A DNA stretch of 64,000 nt, taken from positions 2,790,001 through 2,854,000 of the forward strand of contig NW_026946363.1 of NCBI RefSeq assembly GCF_035222375.1, in the 5' to 3' direction. A model generated the notes under the pieces. It did not search any database. It had not been told where the DNA came from and saw nothing but the letters and a program-made list of their open reading frames with translations. Positions 22,281 to 33,513 of the stretch are shown in pieces. A program made the translations under genes and the position numbers. Every line of letters starts with the position of its first letter. Within the stretch, counting starts at the first letter, position 1. This stretch comes from Podospora pseudocomata (taxonomy: Eukaryota > Ascomycota > Sordariomycetes > Sordariales > Podosporaceae).

Positions 22281-23515
22281 ATGCCCACCACAAACCCTAA
22301 CCCAGCTCCCTATCAACCCCCCGACATCACCGAAAAGCCCACCACCACCACCACCACCATCACCAGCAATGACCCCGAGAAGCAAACTCTTCCTCCCCCC
22401 TTCCCACCATGCGCCGAACCAAAATCCACCTTCCAAGCCCTATCCTTCCTCGACCGCTTCCTAGCCCTCTGGATCTTCCTCGCCATGCTCATCGGCGTCC
22501 TCCTCGGTAACTTTGTCCCCAACACCGGCCCCGCCCTCCATCGCGGCACCTTTTTCGACGTTTCCGTCCCAATAGCAGTCGGACTCCTGGTAATGATGTA
22601 CCCCATCCTCTGCAAAGTCAAGTACGAGTCCCTGCACAAAGTCTTTCAAGAAAGAGAAGTCTGGGTGCAACTTGCCTTCAGCATTGTGGTGAACTGGGTG
22701 GTAGCGCCGCTGTTCATGCTCGCCTTGTCGTGGGCGTTCTTGCCGGATGAGGAAGGGTTAAGGCAGGGATTGATTCTGGTTGGTGTGGCGAGATGTATTG
22801 CTATGGTTTTGATCTGGAATAATCTTGTAATTATCCCCTCCCGTCTGAGATCCCACACAGTGATGCTGACGATAAACAGGCCAACGGCAGCAGCGACTAC
22901 TGCGCCATCCTCGTGGCGGTCAACTCCCTCCTTCAAATCGTCCTTTTCGCACCGCTGTCGTTGTTGTTCATACGAGTCTTTGACCCCAACAGCACCACCG
23001 CCATCAGCATCTCCTACTCCACCGTCGCGACCTCTGTCGGCATCTTCCTCGGCATCCCCCTCGCTGCCGCGATCATGACCCGCTTTGCCCTCCTCTTTCT
23101 CACCTCCCCGGACTTTTACAACAAGAAGTTTATTCCAGTCATCTCCCCCCTCTCCCTCATCGGCTTGTTGTACACCATCCTCGTGCTCTTCGCGTCTCAG
23201 GGAAAGCAGGTGGTCCACCAGATTGTCTCCGTCGTGAGGGTGTCCGCGCCGTTGATTGTTTATTTCACCGTAATCTTCTTTGCTACCTTGTTCGCGTGCA
23301 GGAGGTTGGGGTATAGATACGAATTTGGTGTTACCCAGAGTTTTACCGCGGCGAGCAACAACTTTGAGCTGGCGATTGCCGTTGCGGTGGCGGCGTTTGG
23401 GGCGGAGAGTGACCAGGCTCTTGCGGCGACGGTTGGGCCGTTGATTGAGGTGCCGGTTTTGTTGGGGTTGGTTTATGGGGTTAGGTGGGTGGTTAAGAGA
23501 CGGGGGTGGGAGTGA
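22281..23515 (+). CDS. ACR3: ACR3-family arsenite efflux transporter
   Basis: Exons 22281-22826 and 22880-23515 give 393 residues; the 53-base intron joins VLIWNNL to ANGSSDYCAILVAVNSLLQ, restoring the family's loop. ACR3 proteins belong to the bile/arsenite/riboflavin transporter superfamily, have about ten membrane spans, and export As(III) across the plasma membrane. Visible marks are DRFLALWIFLAMLIGVLLG, PIAVGLLVMMYPILCKVKYE and the signature GVARCIAMVLIWN, containing the essential cysteine (C172), then TQSFTAASNNFELAIAVAVAAFG. The first 60 residues are a Thr/Pro-rich cytoplasmic tail. No arsenate reductase or regulator gene lies beside it, so this is not an ars cluster. The last 60 codons switch to G-ending usage. 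Confidence 0.93.
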
Positions 23516-24695
23516 TCATCTGTGGTGGTGGATGGTCTGGGAGAAGTGAGAGGTTCGGTTGGTGTTGTTGTTGTTGTTGTTGTTGTTATTATTGTTGTTG
23601 TTGTTTGATGGAGTAATGTTTGTGAGAAGAAGAGATGTATAAAGGTTATAACCAAGAGATAGATACCGTAATCAACAGGGCAAGAGAATTATGATGTCAA
23701 GCCGCAAAAAACTTGTTGAAAGTATCTTGACTGAGTGACGTTCAGGCTGACCGAATGACTGTGCGAGGTACCGACGACGGTCATAACATGAATATCCCAG
23801 TCATGAAAACAACGGGATCACAGGATTTACCCCTAGCTAGAATAAAACCCCATCTACTACTACTTTAACATCTCTCCTTCCTAACCGCACTGCTACCCAT
23901 CATCTCCACCGACTACTGCATTGCTCCTTCCCTACAGGTGACAGGAACGACCACCCACCACGTTACTTCTTCCCTACAAGTGCACCATGATTTATGTATT
24001 AGGTCCCTTTTACTCCTTCCAACAGCAGCTCCAACATCTTATCAGGGCGCCCTTGTGGTATGTCTTTGTAGAATCGACTTACTAACCAGCCTTTCCACCC
24101 CCTTCCCAACAACAAGAGCAACTTGCCTGGTAGTCAATAGTGTGACAACCCAACCACAGCAGGAGAACTATAGCGAATATGATCAAAGCTGTTGTGTCTA
24201 GAATATTATGAGCTCGAATCTCACCACAGCAGTTCTCATTGTTTGCACCCAGGGGGTTGATGTCTTTTCGCCAACTTTTGCTAACCAAGGCCTGCGAAAA
24301 CCTCAAGTTTCAGTCACAAACAAAACAATCAAATCAAGTCAACTAAGAATAGGTATTCCCATTCAGCTAAAAACCAGAAGCCATCGTCAAGAGCAACCAT
24401 CATCTTTCAAGGTCAACAGCCGCCTCAACCTGATAACTTCCATTCGCTATCCCTCCACCATCATGCCAACTCCTCAAAAAAAGAGCAGCTAAAAAAGGTG
24501 AGCAGTCAGTGTTACCCAACAAGCCCAAAAAAGAAGATTAAGTTTCATAAGCCATTACTTGATCCCCCCTCCACCCAAAAAAAAACAAAGACATTAATCC
24601 TCAGTACTAATCCCTCGCACGTTTTCGCACACTTCCTCAAATTTTTGGTCATTAGAATCTTCCCAGGAAGTCCATCTGAGGGTTTCCCGTCATCA
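23516..24695. other. convergent intergenic
   Basis: Between the stops of ACR3 and the Gly/Leu-rich gene. It contains a GTT microsatellite and A-rich runs. A tRNA-like B-box fragment at about 24212-24220 was examined and rejected. No gene seen. Confidence 0.5.
23561..23605. repeat. (GTT)n microsatellite
   Basis: About fourteen GTT units with one ATT interruption, 45 bases after the ACR3 stop; probably in its 3' untranslated region. Confidence 0.85.
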
Positions 24696-25857
24696 TCAAA
24701 ACTGCGCCGGAATGATGCTGTTCAAACCAGGGAGGACACTTCCGACAGTGCCGAGGATGCTCTGGAGCAGACCGCTGATGGGGCTGTTGAAGATGAGACC
24801 GCCGACGGTCCCGCCGATCCCGGTCCCGCCAATCACCTCGTTGAGGAGACCGCCGCCACCAATGAACCCGCCGAGACCGCCACCGCCGACCGGGCCACTA
24901 GACAGAAGACTGGTGAGGAGGTCAGTGACCAGCTTCAGGATGCCAGAGACGATTCCAATGGGGCCGCCGGGCCCACCACCGAGGACTCCGGTGGTGGCTT
25001 GACCGACGAGGGGGAGACCATTCAAACCGGAAACACCGGGGAGGACGAGACGGGAAACACCGACCTTGAGATCCGCGTCGAGCTGCTCGAGGGGGGCGCG
25101 GACGGCCTCGGCCTTCTCCTCGGGTGTCTTGTCGGCAGCCTCAGCCATGGCGTGCTCTGGAGGAATCGGGAGGTTAGTCCTGTTGCAGACAGTACAAAGA
25201 GAAAGAAGGGAGCTGCTTACTGATCTTCTCGAGGTTGTCCTGGAAGTCGGTCAACAGCTGGGTGAGAGCCTCCCGGTTGATCTGGCTGTTGAGGGCAGCG
25301 TAGTAGTTGGCCACGCTCTGGGCATAGGCGGCGCTGCGCTTCTGGATGGCAGCGGCGGCGTCCTGGGGAGTAGCCTCGACAGTGGGGAAAGAAGCCCCAG
25401 CGGGAGCGGGGGTGGAAGAGAGAGGGAGGGTGAGGGGGAGAGCGGCACCGCCGCCACCACCACCGACGAGACCGCCGACGATGGGGAGACCGCCGACGAT
25501 GGGGAGACCGCCGAGGAGACCGCCGGCACCACCACCGCCGCCGCCGAGGCCGCCGAGAAGACCGCCAACAAGGGGAAGACCCTGGAGGAGGGGTCCGAGA
25601 ATGGGGAGACCACCGAGGAGAGGACCAAGGATGGGAAGACCAGCACCGCCGCCACCGCCGGTAAGACCACCGAGAAGGCCGCTAAGGAGGGGTCCGAGGA
25701 TCGGGATGCCGTCAATGAGCTGGGCCTCGAGGGCGGCCTGGATCTGAGCCAACTGCTGAGCCTGCTGCATCTTCTGGGCCTGCTGGGCCTGCTCCTCTGG
25801 AACAGGGACAGCGATGGCAGTGCCAGCGAGGACGAGGAGAGGGAGAGTGGCCTTCAT
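24696..25857 (-). CDS. secreted Gly/Leu/Pro-rich repeat protein, unknown function
   Basis: Exons 25857-25221 and 25156-24696 (donor GTAAGC, branch GACTAAC, acceptor CTCCAG) give 365 residues. The first 16 or so residues are a clear signal peptide (MKATLPLLVLAGTAIA). Then come a Gln-rich heptad-like segment, a block of tandem GLPILGPLL / GLPLVGGLL / GLPIVGG units alternating with Gly runs (about residues 48-140), and a Kex2-type KR site in AAIQKRSAAY. A helical charged middle follows (about 175-250), then a second Gly/Leu-rich hydrophobic block to the C-terminus. No cysteine is present, so this is no hydrophobin. No known domain recognised. The layout suggests a cell-wall or extracellular self-assembling protein; that is inference. 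Antisense frames rich in Glu/Thr/Gly are shadows of the repeats. Confidence 0.8.
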
Positions 25858-26602
25858 GATGAAAGATGAAGTTGCTTCTGTGTGGTCGCGGTCTGAAAGA
25901 GGCGGCCTGGAGTTGGAAGTGAGTGGTGTGTTGGTGTGTGAAGGGCCGGATGGTGAGGAAAAAAGAGGTTTCGAGATCGTTCAGGTCCTGCCGTACTTAT
26001 ACAAAAATCGAGAGTGGTTCTCGGTCCGCAGAAACCACCTCCATCATTGCAAAATCTGCTGTGATCGGTCCAACTCTCGGCGCGGTCTAGAGTGAGATGG
26101 TATGCTCGTTGTTGAAGATGTGCTGCAGGAACGCGGGAATCAGGGGCTGTCTCAAAACTTCCTTGGTCAAAAAGGGGGCCCTGGAATGCTGACCGGATCG
26201 TGACCCCAGAGTCAACAAAGCGGGGTCACATACCGTGCCCAACCTTCTTCGCGGCACTCTCCGCGGATATCTGAAGAAAATATCATCAACTGTTGAAACC
26301 TAGAGCCGTTCAAGGGTTCGGTTTGGGTGAGATGGCGGGCGGGAACAGTTCCAGGTGACCAGGTTGGAAGAATGCGGGTATTGCGGGATTCGTCCCGTTC
26401 CGAGATGATCAGTCGGGTCAAAGATGGCAAGATCAACTCTGGACCGCCGTGGAAGAGGAAGGTGTGCCTGGTCTGTCGTGCTGTATTTGGTCTTGCACCT
26501 GTCTCTGTGAGGAATTAGATTTTCCTCCAACAACCAACTCATCCTCTCCCTCACCTCAAGATCACCGCCCACCGGTCTTCAACATACCTCGATCAACGAG
26601 CC
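25858..26602. other. intergenic
   Basis: Promoter side of the Gly/Leu-rich gene on the left and of the doubtful + strand gene on the right. No recognisable motif or coding signature. Confidence 0.45.
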
Positions 26603-27448
26603 ATGACAGTCGAGCCAGAAGCTCCGTCAACGACAGACGCAATAGACTCGAGGCGATGGAGGAACATGCCCGGATCGTACCCATCCCCGACTCAATCGCG
26701 GCCAGACTCTCCCATGCCAACGTCCAACACCCCGGCCAGCGATGGCCCCTAGAGAGGTACTCCCGATGCCACAACCGACAGCAGACAATCCATCACCTTC
26801 TCGCCCCTCTCCCGAAATCCCAGCAGTTCGCCGGCCTCGATTGCCTACTTCCCACGAGCTCGCAGTGCTGCCTCGTCCCATGCCCAATTCGGGGAGCCTT
26901 CAATAGCATCCAGCTCATGCTCTGCTGCCTTTCGGCCAGCCCTCTCATGGACCACACATCAGGGCACTCCGTTCAGTTTCTTCAGCGCTACCAAGTCACC
27001 AGACCATTTCATTGTCGACTTTTCGGACCGAGCCCTCTCCTCGTTGGCAACCCCTTCGCCACCTGCACGGTCAACCGTCCCCCCATCAGGGACAGAAAAG
27101 ACCACGCCATCACCACCACCACCACCCAAGAATTCCATCAAGGGTAGGGCGAAGCGGCGGAAGAGCAGGGCCCTCAGTTTCTTGGATTCAGACCTGAGAT
27201 TTGCGCTTTGTCTCATCTGTGTATGGGCCTGTCTCTTCTTTTCGTTTTGCAGTCTCTTCTTGGTTGGATCTTGCTGGGGATGGTGGGGAGGTCGCAAGAA
27301 CAACCCCTGGTCACCCGATCGTTCATGTATCAAGCACAAATCTCTCATGAAGCAATACGAGGACCAACGCGGGCTGAGGCAGTACGGTGTACGACAGCCA
27401 GTCATACACGCAAATGGCCATGACGGACCTTCTGGGCCTCGTGGCTGA
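26603..27448 (+). CDS. doubtful protein with basic stretch and C-terminal membrane segment; in-frame TAG
   Basis: One reading frame runs from the ATG at 26603 to 27448 with a single TAG at 26750-26752. Before it the frame is Ser/Pro/Thr-rich; after it continue SRNPSSSPASIAYFPRARSA, DHFIVDFSDRALSSL, a Pro run, the basic KGRAKRRKSR and a hydrophobic helix (LRFALCLICVWACLFFSFC). Composition on both sides looks coding and alike. Two readings are possible: a nonsense mutation (or base error), or a weak 78-base intron 26677-26754 (GTACCC...GAG) that removes the TAG and keeps frame, giving about 255 residues. It converges with UCH, with 85 bases between stops. Family unknown. Similar layouts (disordered, basic patch, one helix) occur in tail-anchored fungal proteins. 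Confidence 0.35.
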
Positions 27449-27533
27449 TGGGATGGAGGGCATGTGCCTTGAAAGCAGCGCTAGAGAAGCATACATCAGT
27501 AGTAAGATTGATAGTACGTACGAGAGCTTGACT

Positions 27534-28373
27534 CTACTCGGATTGCTCATCTTTCAGTGCCATGGCAATACAACTAAACCTCAAGTCTTGCCCACCAGAC
27601 TCGTGTTCCAACTTGATTATCCTACCCAGACCTAACTCCAACGCCTTGGGGCTTAGGACGTCTTCGTCATCCCCTAGCTCACCCCTGTCCAACGGACCCT
27701 CTCTGCTCCCTTCCAACTCCCAGAGCCGTCCGTTTGCTTTGACGTAACCGACGAAATGTTGGCCTAGCCCTACGGACCTGTCTCTTGGCTCGGCGGTATC
27801 GCCCATTGCCGCTACGGATTGGTGGGCCTCTTCAAATGCCTTGTTGTCGTACAATAATTCTGCACGTTCTTCTCTTGGCAACGGGGCTGCGTCCTTGCGA
27901 ATCTGATCGAGGGTGCTGCCGGGATGGATGAGGGAGGCGGCGGGGCCGTTGATAGAGCAGTGGAGGAGGGCGTAGGAGCCGCAGGCGTCGCCGATGGTTT
28001 GTTGGAACCATATTATGGGGGCTGAGGAGGAGCGGTTGCTGTTGCCGTGGTAGTAGGTTTTGGGGTCGCCGAGACGGGCGTCTTCGGATTGGCGGTCGAG
28101 GGCCCAGGAGGGGGTGAGGGGAATGATGGCTATGAGGGCGAGGCAGGGGCGGGGGATGTGGGCGAGGGATGGGGGGGAAAAGGAGTAGATGTCGTGGAAG
28201 GTGATGGAAGGGGGGAGGCCGAGGGTGTGAGCGAGGGTGGTGAAGACTTCGGGGTGGTTTTCTGGAAGAGGTCAGTGATGAATGTTCGGGAATAGGGAGA
28301 ATATGAGGTGTGTACCGAGCATGGTGAAGTATTTCTTCTCGGTGGCCATTTTTGCTGGTTCATTCGGTTCCAT
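27534..28373 (-). CDS. ubiquitin C-terminal hydrolase, UCH (peptidase C12) family
   Basis: Exons 28373-28316 and 28261-27534 give 261 residues; the 54-base intron joins YFTML to ENHPEVFTTLAHTLGL, the family's start. UCH enzymes cleave small adducts and peptides from the ubiquitin C-terminus and keep free ubiquitin available in cytosol and nucleus. The oxyanion Gln and catalytic Cys are visible in FQQTIGDACGSYALLH (Q107, C113) and the catalytic His in GQHFVGYVKANGRLWELEG (H188). The usual catalytic Asp of the LYELDG motif is Glu here (E203). The start may also be the second ATG at 28349 (MATEKKYF). The last codons (ALKDEQSE) end just past the conserved FSCIA strand. Length matches yeast YUH1 and human UCHL3. 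Confidence 0.9.
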
Positions 28374-30034
28374 TATGAAGTCTTCAATTGCACACTTATG
28401 AAACACGCTGAGGTTGCAGATTTGGTAGAAAACGAGCGATGAATTAATTGACTGCTGTTATAAGAAGTAGGGCAGGAGCGGTGTGAGCACGTCAGTCAAG
28501 ACAGGAAGGAGTACGCAGGCGTCGCTGCCTGGGAAGCTCTGAAGCTCGCCCACCTATCAGTCCACCCGGCCAGCTCTCCCCCGCAGCTTCATTGCAATTT
28601 CCCTTCTCGTATAGGACTCTTCTGCCTTGTCATTAGTTGCTTCTTGTGTGCTTGGCATCCTTTCAAATCTGGCGGACATTTATCACGGCCATAGGTTCTA
28701 GGATATGGGGAATGGAGGCATAGAAAATGGAAAAGTGACTACACCCTCATGTTTGATGTTGACAAGATATCTCACATGGAGTTTGAGGGCCAAATCAAGT
28801 TTAGCGCACGATCTCTGGGCAAGCTCGGCAAGCTCCACCCCCGCATTTTCGGTGGACCCTGGACCCTGGCCAGTTGCCCCACATCAACGTCGATCAACGA
28901 CGACAACGATCCATATGACATCCCAAACATCCCATCAAGAGACGATGAAGGTCACGATAAGTGATATGATGTAGGCTTTAGCAGTCTCAAGTCGCCCATG
29001 TCGACGTACTGTTGACAAGCTAGAACAGCCTTTTCGTCATTGACGGTTGAGGCTGGATGAGATCTAACGATTCAATGTAGCTCAGTTACTTGGCACATTC
29101 TGTCGCCTCAGGTGCACGATTCGGCATGTCCGAGATCTCAGTCCAACTCGGCCTCCAGATCGCACCTCCCATGATCGTGCTTTGTAAGGCGCATCCAGCA
29201 CGGCCATATTGATCTGGTGGAAACACGCCGCACAGCACCTACCGGCGCCGAAGACAAAGAAACTGCTGACCGGTGGTTGGTTATCCATCCATTCGTAATC
29301 CGTGGTCCTCAATTCAAGCCCAGAGCTTTGCTTTAGGTAACCAAGTTGGAAACAGGGTGGGGTCAGACCTTCCTATGCATGTACGCAACCGTTTCCATGT
29401 ACATGCATCAAAGCCCTACTTATCACCACCACCCAAGGTAACACTTGACAAACGATGACATGACCTCCCGGACCCTGGGAAGCTCCGTTCTACCTCTCCC
29501 AGTTCCCACACTAGTAGGCAACTGCCCCGGACAATTATTTGAAAACAAACAAAGAACGTTACTGCTGGCTTGCATGACACCCACCCCTTCAGGGTTCAGA
29601 AAAGCGTCAAGTCCATTGATGAGATCATCATGATTAGCTCACCCCCGGTCCCAATCGCAAGGTTCCAGCCCATGATCCATGATCTGAGGTAGGTAGGTCG
29701 CTTAGCTTTCAACCTCTCTGCTGAGAGATCGTCAGGAGTGGGCAGATGATAATGCAGTCGCACGCACCCCTTCTTTCTTCTTAAACCCCGCTCCTGCCCA
29801 CAAATCTTTCCAAACCTTTCTTCTGTTCCCCTCCAAGCTCAACTCGAATTCAAACACATCGTGAACACAAACCAGGGCTTTTCAACGGAGAGCTCTCTCA
29901 GGATCCACCTTTGTCGATAGTGCAAAACCCCATACTCGTAACACAACATTAACCGATTCACCTACCTCGAGCTATCCAAGGAAGCTCACCCTAACCAGCC
30001 TCACCCATCACCACCACCACAACAACAAGACAGC
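28374..30034. other. divergent intergenic, 1.7 kb
   Basis: Between UCH (-) and the small conidiation-type gene (+). Short frames only. A TAGG tetramer run lies near 29690, and the 250 bases before 30035 are CT/CA-rich as in a fungal 5' leader. No other gene recognised. Confidence 0.5.
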
Positions 30035-30425
30035 ATGGCCGATAACATGCCCTCCGGCCCCGAGTTCCGCACCGGCCGCGCCGATTCCACCTCTTCTACT
30101 TCCTCCACCAGCACTACCAACACCGTCAACTCCAGCTCTGGGATGCCCAAGGCACCACCTCGCCGGGTAAGTTTATTTTCCAGCAAACCAACATAACAGC
30201 AAAGTACTAATCCCCCCCAAGAGATCAAGCCACCTCTTCGAAGGCCTCGAAGCCCAAAAACGCTCCCAAGACCCGGCCGCAGTAGCGAGACGCCAGAGCA
30301 TGAACGAGCAACGCCCCAAGTCGGGCTTCATCGGCAGCATGTGGAACAAGTATGTCCTTTCCCCTACCATCTCATCTTCCACCTGTCTAAGCTGACCACC
30401 TATCAGCTGGGTCCACGGCCAGTAG
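30035..30425 (+). CDS. small conidiation/stress-type protein (con-8-like)
   Basis: Three exons, 30035-30166, 30222-30349 and 30407-30425, give 92 residues; both introns have good donors (GTAAGT, GTATGT) and the first a TACTAAT branch site. The frame is too fragmented to show as one open frame. The N-terminus is Ser/Thr-rich; the conserved part is SSHLFEGLEAQKR, PAAVARRQSMNEQRPKSGFIGSMW and a short WVHGQ end. This pattern (F-x-L-x-x-QKR, AAxARRxSxxEQ, GFxGxxW) recalls a family annotated in fungi as conidiation-specific protein 8, from memory. Such proteins are small, hydrophilic and induced in conidiation or stress; biochemical role unknown. The gene model is more certain than the name. Confidence 0.6.
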
Positions 30426-31962
30426 TAAAAACACTATACTGCTCCCCTCGGGGGGTTCATCAGAGGGCATGAAAAAGTCCCTCCTTGCTGTTGTTTCCGC
30501 TACAGGGTTTCGTTCGGGTCTGGTGTTCTTCTGATCATGGATGGCAATGCGGAAAGCACGAAAGCCTACCTACCTACTGCTGTTTTCTTTTTTTTTTTTT
30601 TTTTTTTGCAATTAATATTTCTCTTCTCTGACAACAATGGCAAAACTGACCAAGACTGTTTTGCTTATCATACCTTACCTTACTTAATTTGATAAATGCG
30701 AAAAAACCCACAAACCTTCAATTAATCTGTCAGTTGCCCCTTTCTCATAGGGAGAGACGTTGTTTTTATATCAAACTTGGTACCTACTTTGGCCCGGCGA
30801 GTTGTGACCCCCTCTTCCCAGACGAACCTTTCATCAATCTTGTCCAAGGCTAATATTCCTACAGCATACAATATTCTTTTGAAAGACATCGCTTGTTATC
30901 TCTAGTAATCCCCACAGACACCCCCCGATAAGAACAACACCCAAGTCGACGTGAATGCCCTTGGAATTGCCCACTGAGATGGATGTATCGCATGCGTTTG
31001 AACATAACACAGCATGTTTGCCAAACTATTTCCTGGCGGTCTTGAAATCAGGAAAGGGTCGATTGCCTGAACAGGGCCTTGTTTTGATTCATATCAACTA
31101 ATAATTACCCGCCTCTTGATCAAGCCACCAAGTAATCCCAAAGCCGTAAAGTGCTTTAGAGGCGGTGCTTGCTAGATATTTCCAATACACAAAGAAGCAC
31201 ATCATCTACAAACCACCTAGCTTGTTAACTTACACAATGTGGTGATACTGGCGTCTTCTCTTCCACATGCTGGTTTTTGCTGTGGGGAGCGTGGTGTGTT
31301 GATGAGCATTGGAACAGAATGGTGAAACTGGCTCGGATGGTGGGTGCGCAGCAAGGTAAACAACACAACTGTCAACCTGTTGCCCTACTGTTCACCAGGT
31401 AGTTAGCCATCTGCCAGCTCACCTACATACAACAAGGGTGTCTGACCAAGGTTGGTGCTCGCAAAGATTGAGATTGGTTAGGGTCCGGGTAGGTGGGAGG
31501 AGATGGTGGTGCCGTCGGACGGGATACGATTATGGGATGTGTCGCTCAGTGAAGAGAGATGTTGGATGCGGGCACGATCAGGAGGAGCAGGGTTGGCGTT
31601 CCAAAGGGAACGGTAAAGGACAGAGCATGTTTGGGCAGTTCTGGGCAAGGCACCACGGGGAAGCGAGGCAGGGAAGCGTGCTCAAGAGGGCAGGCAGGGA
31701 AGGTGGGAAATAAAAGCGATCATTATCAAACCTCGGGTCCGTGAACTATAAATGAACAAAACCCCTCAGAAAATATTTTGCCGGGCAGAAACTGTACGAG
31801 ATGCCAAAGCTTTTCCACCCTTCTCCCAACACCCCCAACGCCGTCCAAAAGTCGAAAGGAATAGGGGAGTTATCGTTTGGTGCCATCGACCGGACCTGTG
31901 TTAAAAACTCGTTTCGTTCGGTTACATCCGGTGCTTTTCGTTTTCTGTGGTGGGTTAATCAA
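30426..31962. other. convergent intergenic, 1.5 kb
   Basis: Between the small protein gene and the KH gene, both ending here. It has a poly-T tract at 30588-30607 preceded by CCTA tetramers. AT-richer than flanking coding DNA; no coding signature seen. Confidence 0.5.
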
Positions 31963-33513
31963 TTAGTTGCTGGGCTTGAACTGGTGCTTGAGGCCTTGTT
32001 GGAGCTCACCAAGACGAGTGTAGAGCATGTATAGCGCCATCTTGTTGCATTCATCGGTACCAGTGATCGTGACAAGACGCTCGTTGCTGTTGTCTTGTGG
32101 CTCGTTAATCTTGATGACGCTGCCGCTGATCTGACGGATCTCGTTGATCTTCTGGCCACCCTTGCCGATGATGGCGCCAACCATGTCATTGGGGATATAG
32201 ATTTGTTGAGTCATAGGTCCACCGGCCGCGCCACCAGAGCCAGCTGCCTGCGGACCGTGAGGACCGGTGTGGGGCTGGGGCCCAACATGTCCGGCGTGTC
32301 CGGCATGGGGTGGCATGTGGGGGGCGGCAGGTCCGTAACCCCCAGCAGCCTGAGCACCAGCAAAGTGCATTGGGACCGCGGGGCCAGGATGTGCCGCCTG
32401 AGGATAAGCGCCATATTGAGGCGCGCCACCGTAGGCCTGGGGCGGCATGTGGTGGGCTCTAGGGTCCGGACGGCGGTTGTTGTAGTGGTCGCGCTGACCG
32501 AAGTTTCCGCCGGCGGGTTGAGGGACGTATGGGACGACAGTCATGCCACCTGTGACGGCAGCAGGACCGCCGCTGCGGGTAGCGTAGGCAGAGGCAGCAG
32601 CCCCGCCAAAGCGCTCGTTGAGCTGCTCCAAAAGGGTGCTACCGACATAGTATGTGGCGATGTGTACAGCGTCAGCAACGCCCGTGACGACCAGAGAACG
32701 CTCCGAAGACGCGGGGAGGCAGGAGTCAGAAGCGTTCAGGCGGGCACCAGAAGCTTCTTGGATCTCCTTGATGCGAGACCCGCCCTTCCCAATGATGGAG
32801 CCGATCAGAACATGGGGGATCAGAAGACGCAGGGGATAGGTCTTGGAGTGCTGGTTGGAGGGCTCAGACAACGGTTCGTTGTTGAGGGTGCGGATAATCA
32901 AGCCAAAGGCCTGTGCAATGTTGTGTTAGTTGAGGCTAGAAATCAAGACAGAATGGAAGCAGCATACCTTTGCAGCAGCATCAACAACACCGCTGACAGT
33001 CAGAATACGCTCAACGGCGCCCTTCTGATAGTCACTGACAGTGCACTTGGCTCCTGACGATTGTCTGATCTTGGACACATTCTCGCCGCCTTTCCCGATT
33101 ATAGTCGCGGCTTCGGGACTTGAAATAACGGCGCGGATGTGTATCCAGGCAGTCTCATCACGAGACTCTGCAGGGGGGTTCGCCTGCGCCTCAGACGAGG
33201 CCGTATCCACCGTGGTGCTGGTGGTGGGCTTTGTTTCCGGAGCATCGGGGACGACTGTGTCACCCTGATGGTCCGTCGCCTCGGGCTTTTCACCGTTCGT
33301 CTTCGCCGTGCCGTTGGCCTCAGGGGCTGGGACGGAGGAGGCGGTCTCGTCGTTCAAAGGAGAGATGGGGTCGGCCTTGTTGTCCTCCTGCTGCTCCTTG
33401 ATGACCTTGTCCAAAGCCGGACGTTTGGCCTCGGGTTGGTCGTTGCGGGAGGGGGACGACGTGTCCTCGAGAGGACGCTTGGTGGACTGTGTTGGCTGGG
33501 GAGAGGCGGACAT
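31963..33513 (-). CDS. triple-KH-domain RNA-binding protein (Rnc1/PBP2/hnRNP-K type)
   Basis: Exons 33513-32968 and 32910-31963 give 497 residues; the 57-base intron joins VVDAAAK to AFGLIIRTL inside the end of KH1. Three KH domains are marked by their GxxG loops: IIGKGGENVSKI (KH1, about 138), IGSIIGKGGSRIKEI (KH2, about 218) and VGAIIGKGGQKINEI (KH3, about 425). The N-terminal 115 residues are acidic/Pro-rich and contain STKRPLED and EAKRPALD, possible nuclear signals. Between KH2 and KH3 lies a low-complexity Gly/Pro/His/Tyr linker. Relatives bind C-rich mRNA stretches and affect mRNA stability, localisation or telomeric chromatin. It is divergent from the coiled-coil gene across 1.5 kb. 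The symbol cannot be assigned from sequence alone. Confidence 0.9.

Noticed and set aside
17265-23515. CYP505 plus ACR3 as part of a secondary-metabolite or arsenic-resistance cluster
   Set aside because: No backbone synthase, arsenate reductase, methyltransferase or local regulator lies nearby; neighbours are unrelated.
24159-24240. tRNA-like element with GAGAACT/AGTTCTC ends and a B-box-like GCTCGAATC
   Set aside because: The outer stem pairs, but the T arm is not adjacent to the acceptor strand, no anticodon stem forms, and the B-box has mismatches. Chance inverted repeat more likely.
24498-25869. Two overlapping + strand frames rich in GETADD/TAEET-type repeats
   Set aside because: They are antisense images of the Gly/Leu-rich repeat gene, which has a signal peptide, proper intron and good start on the - strand.
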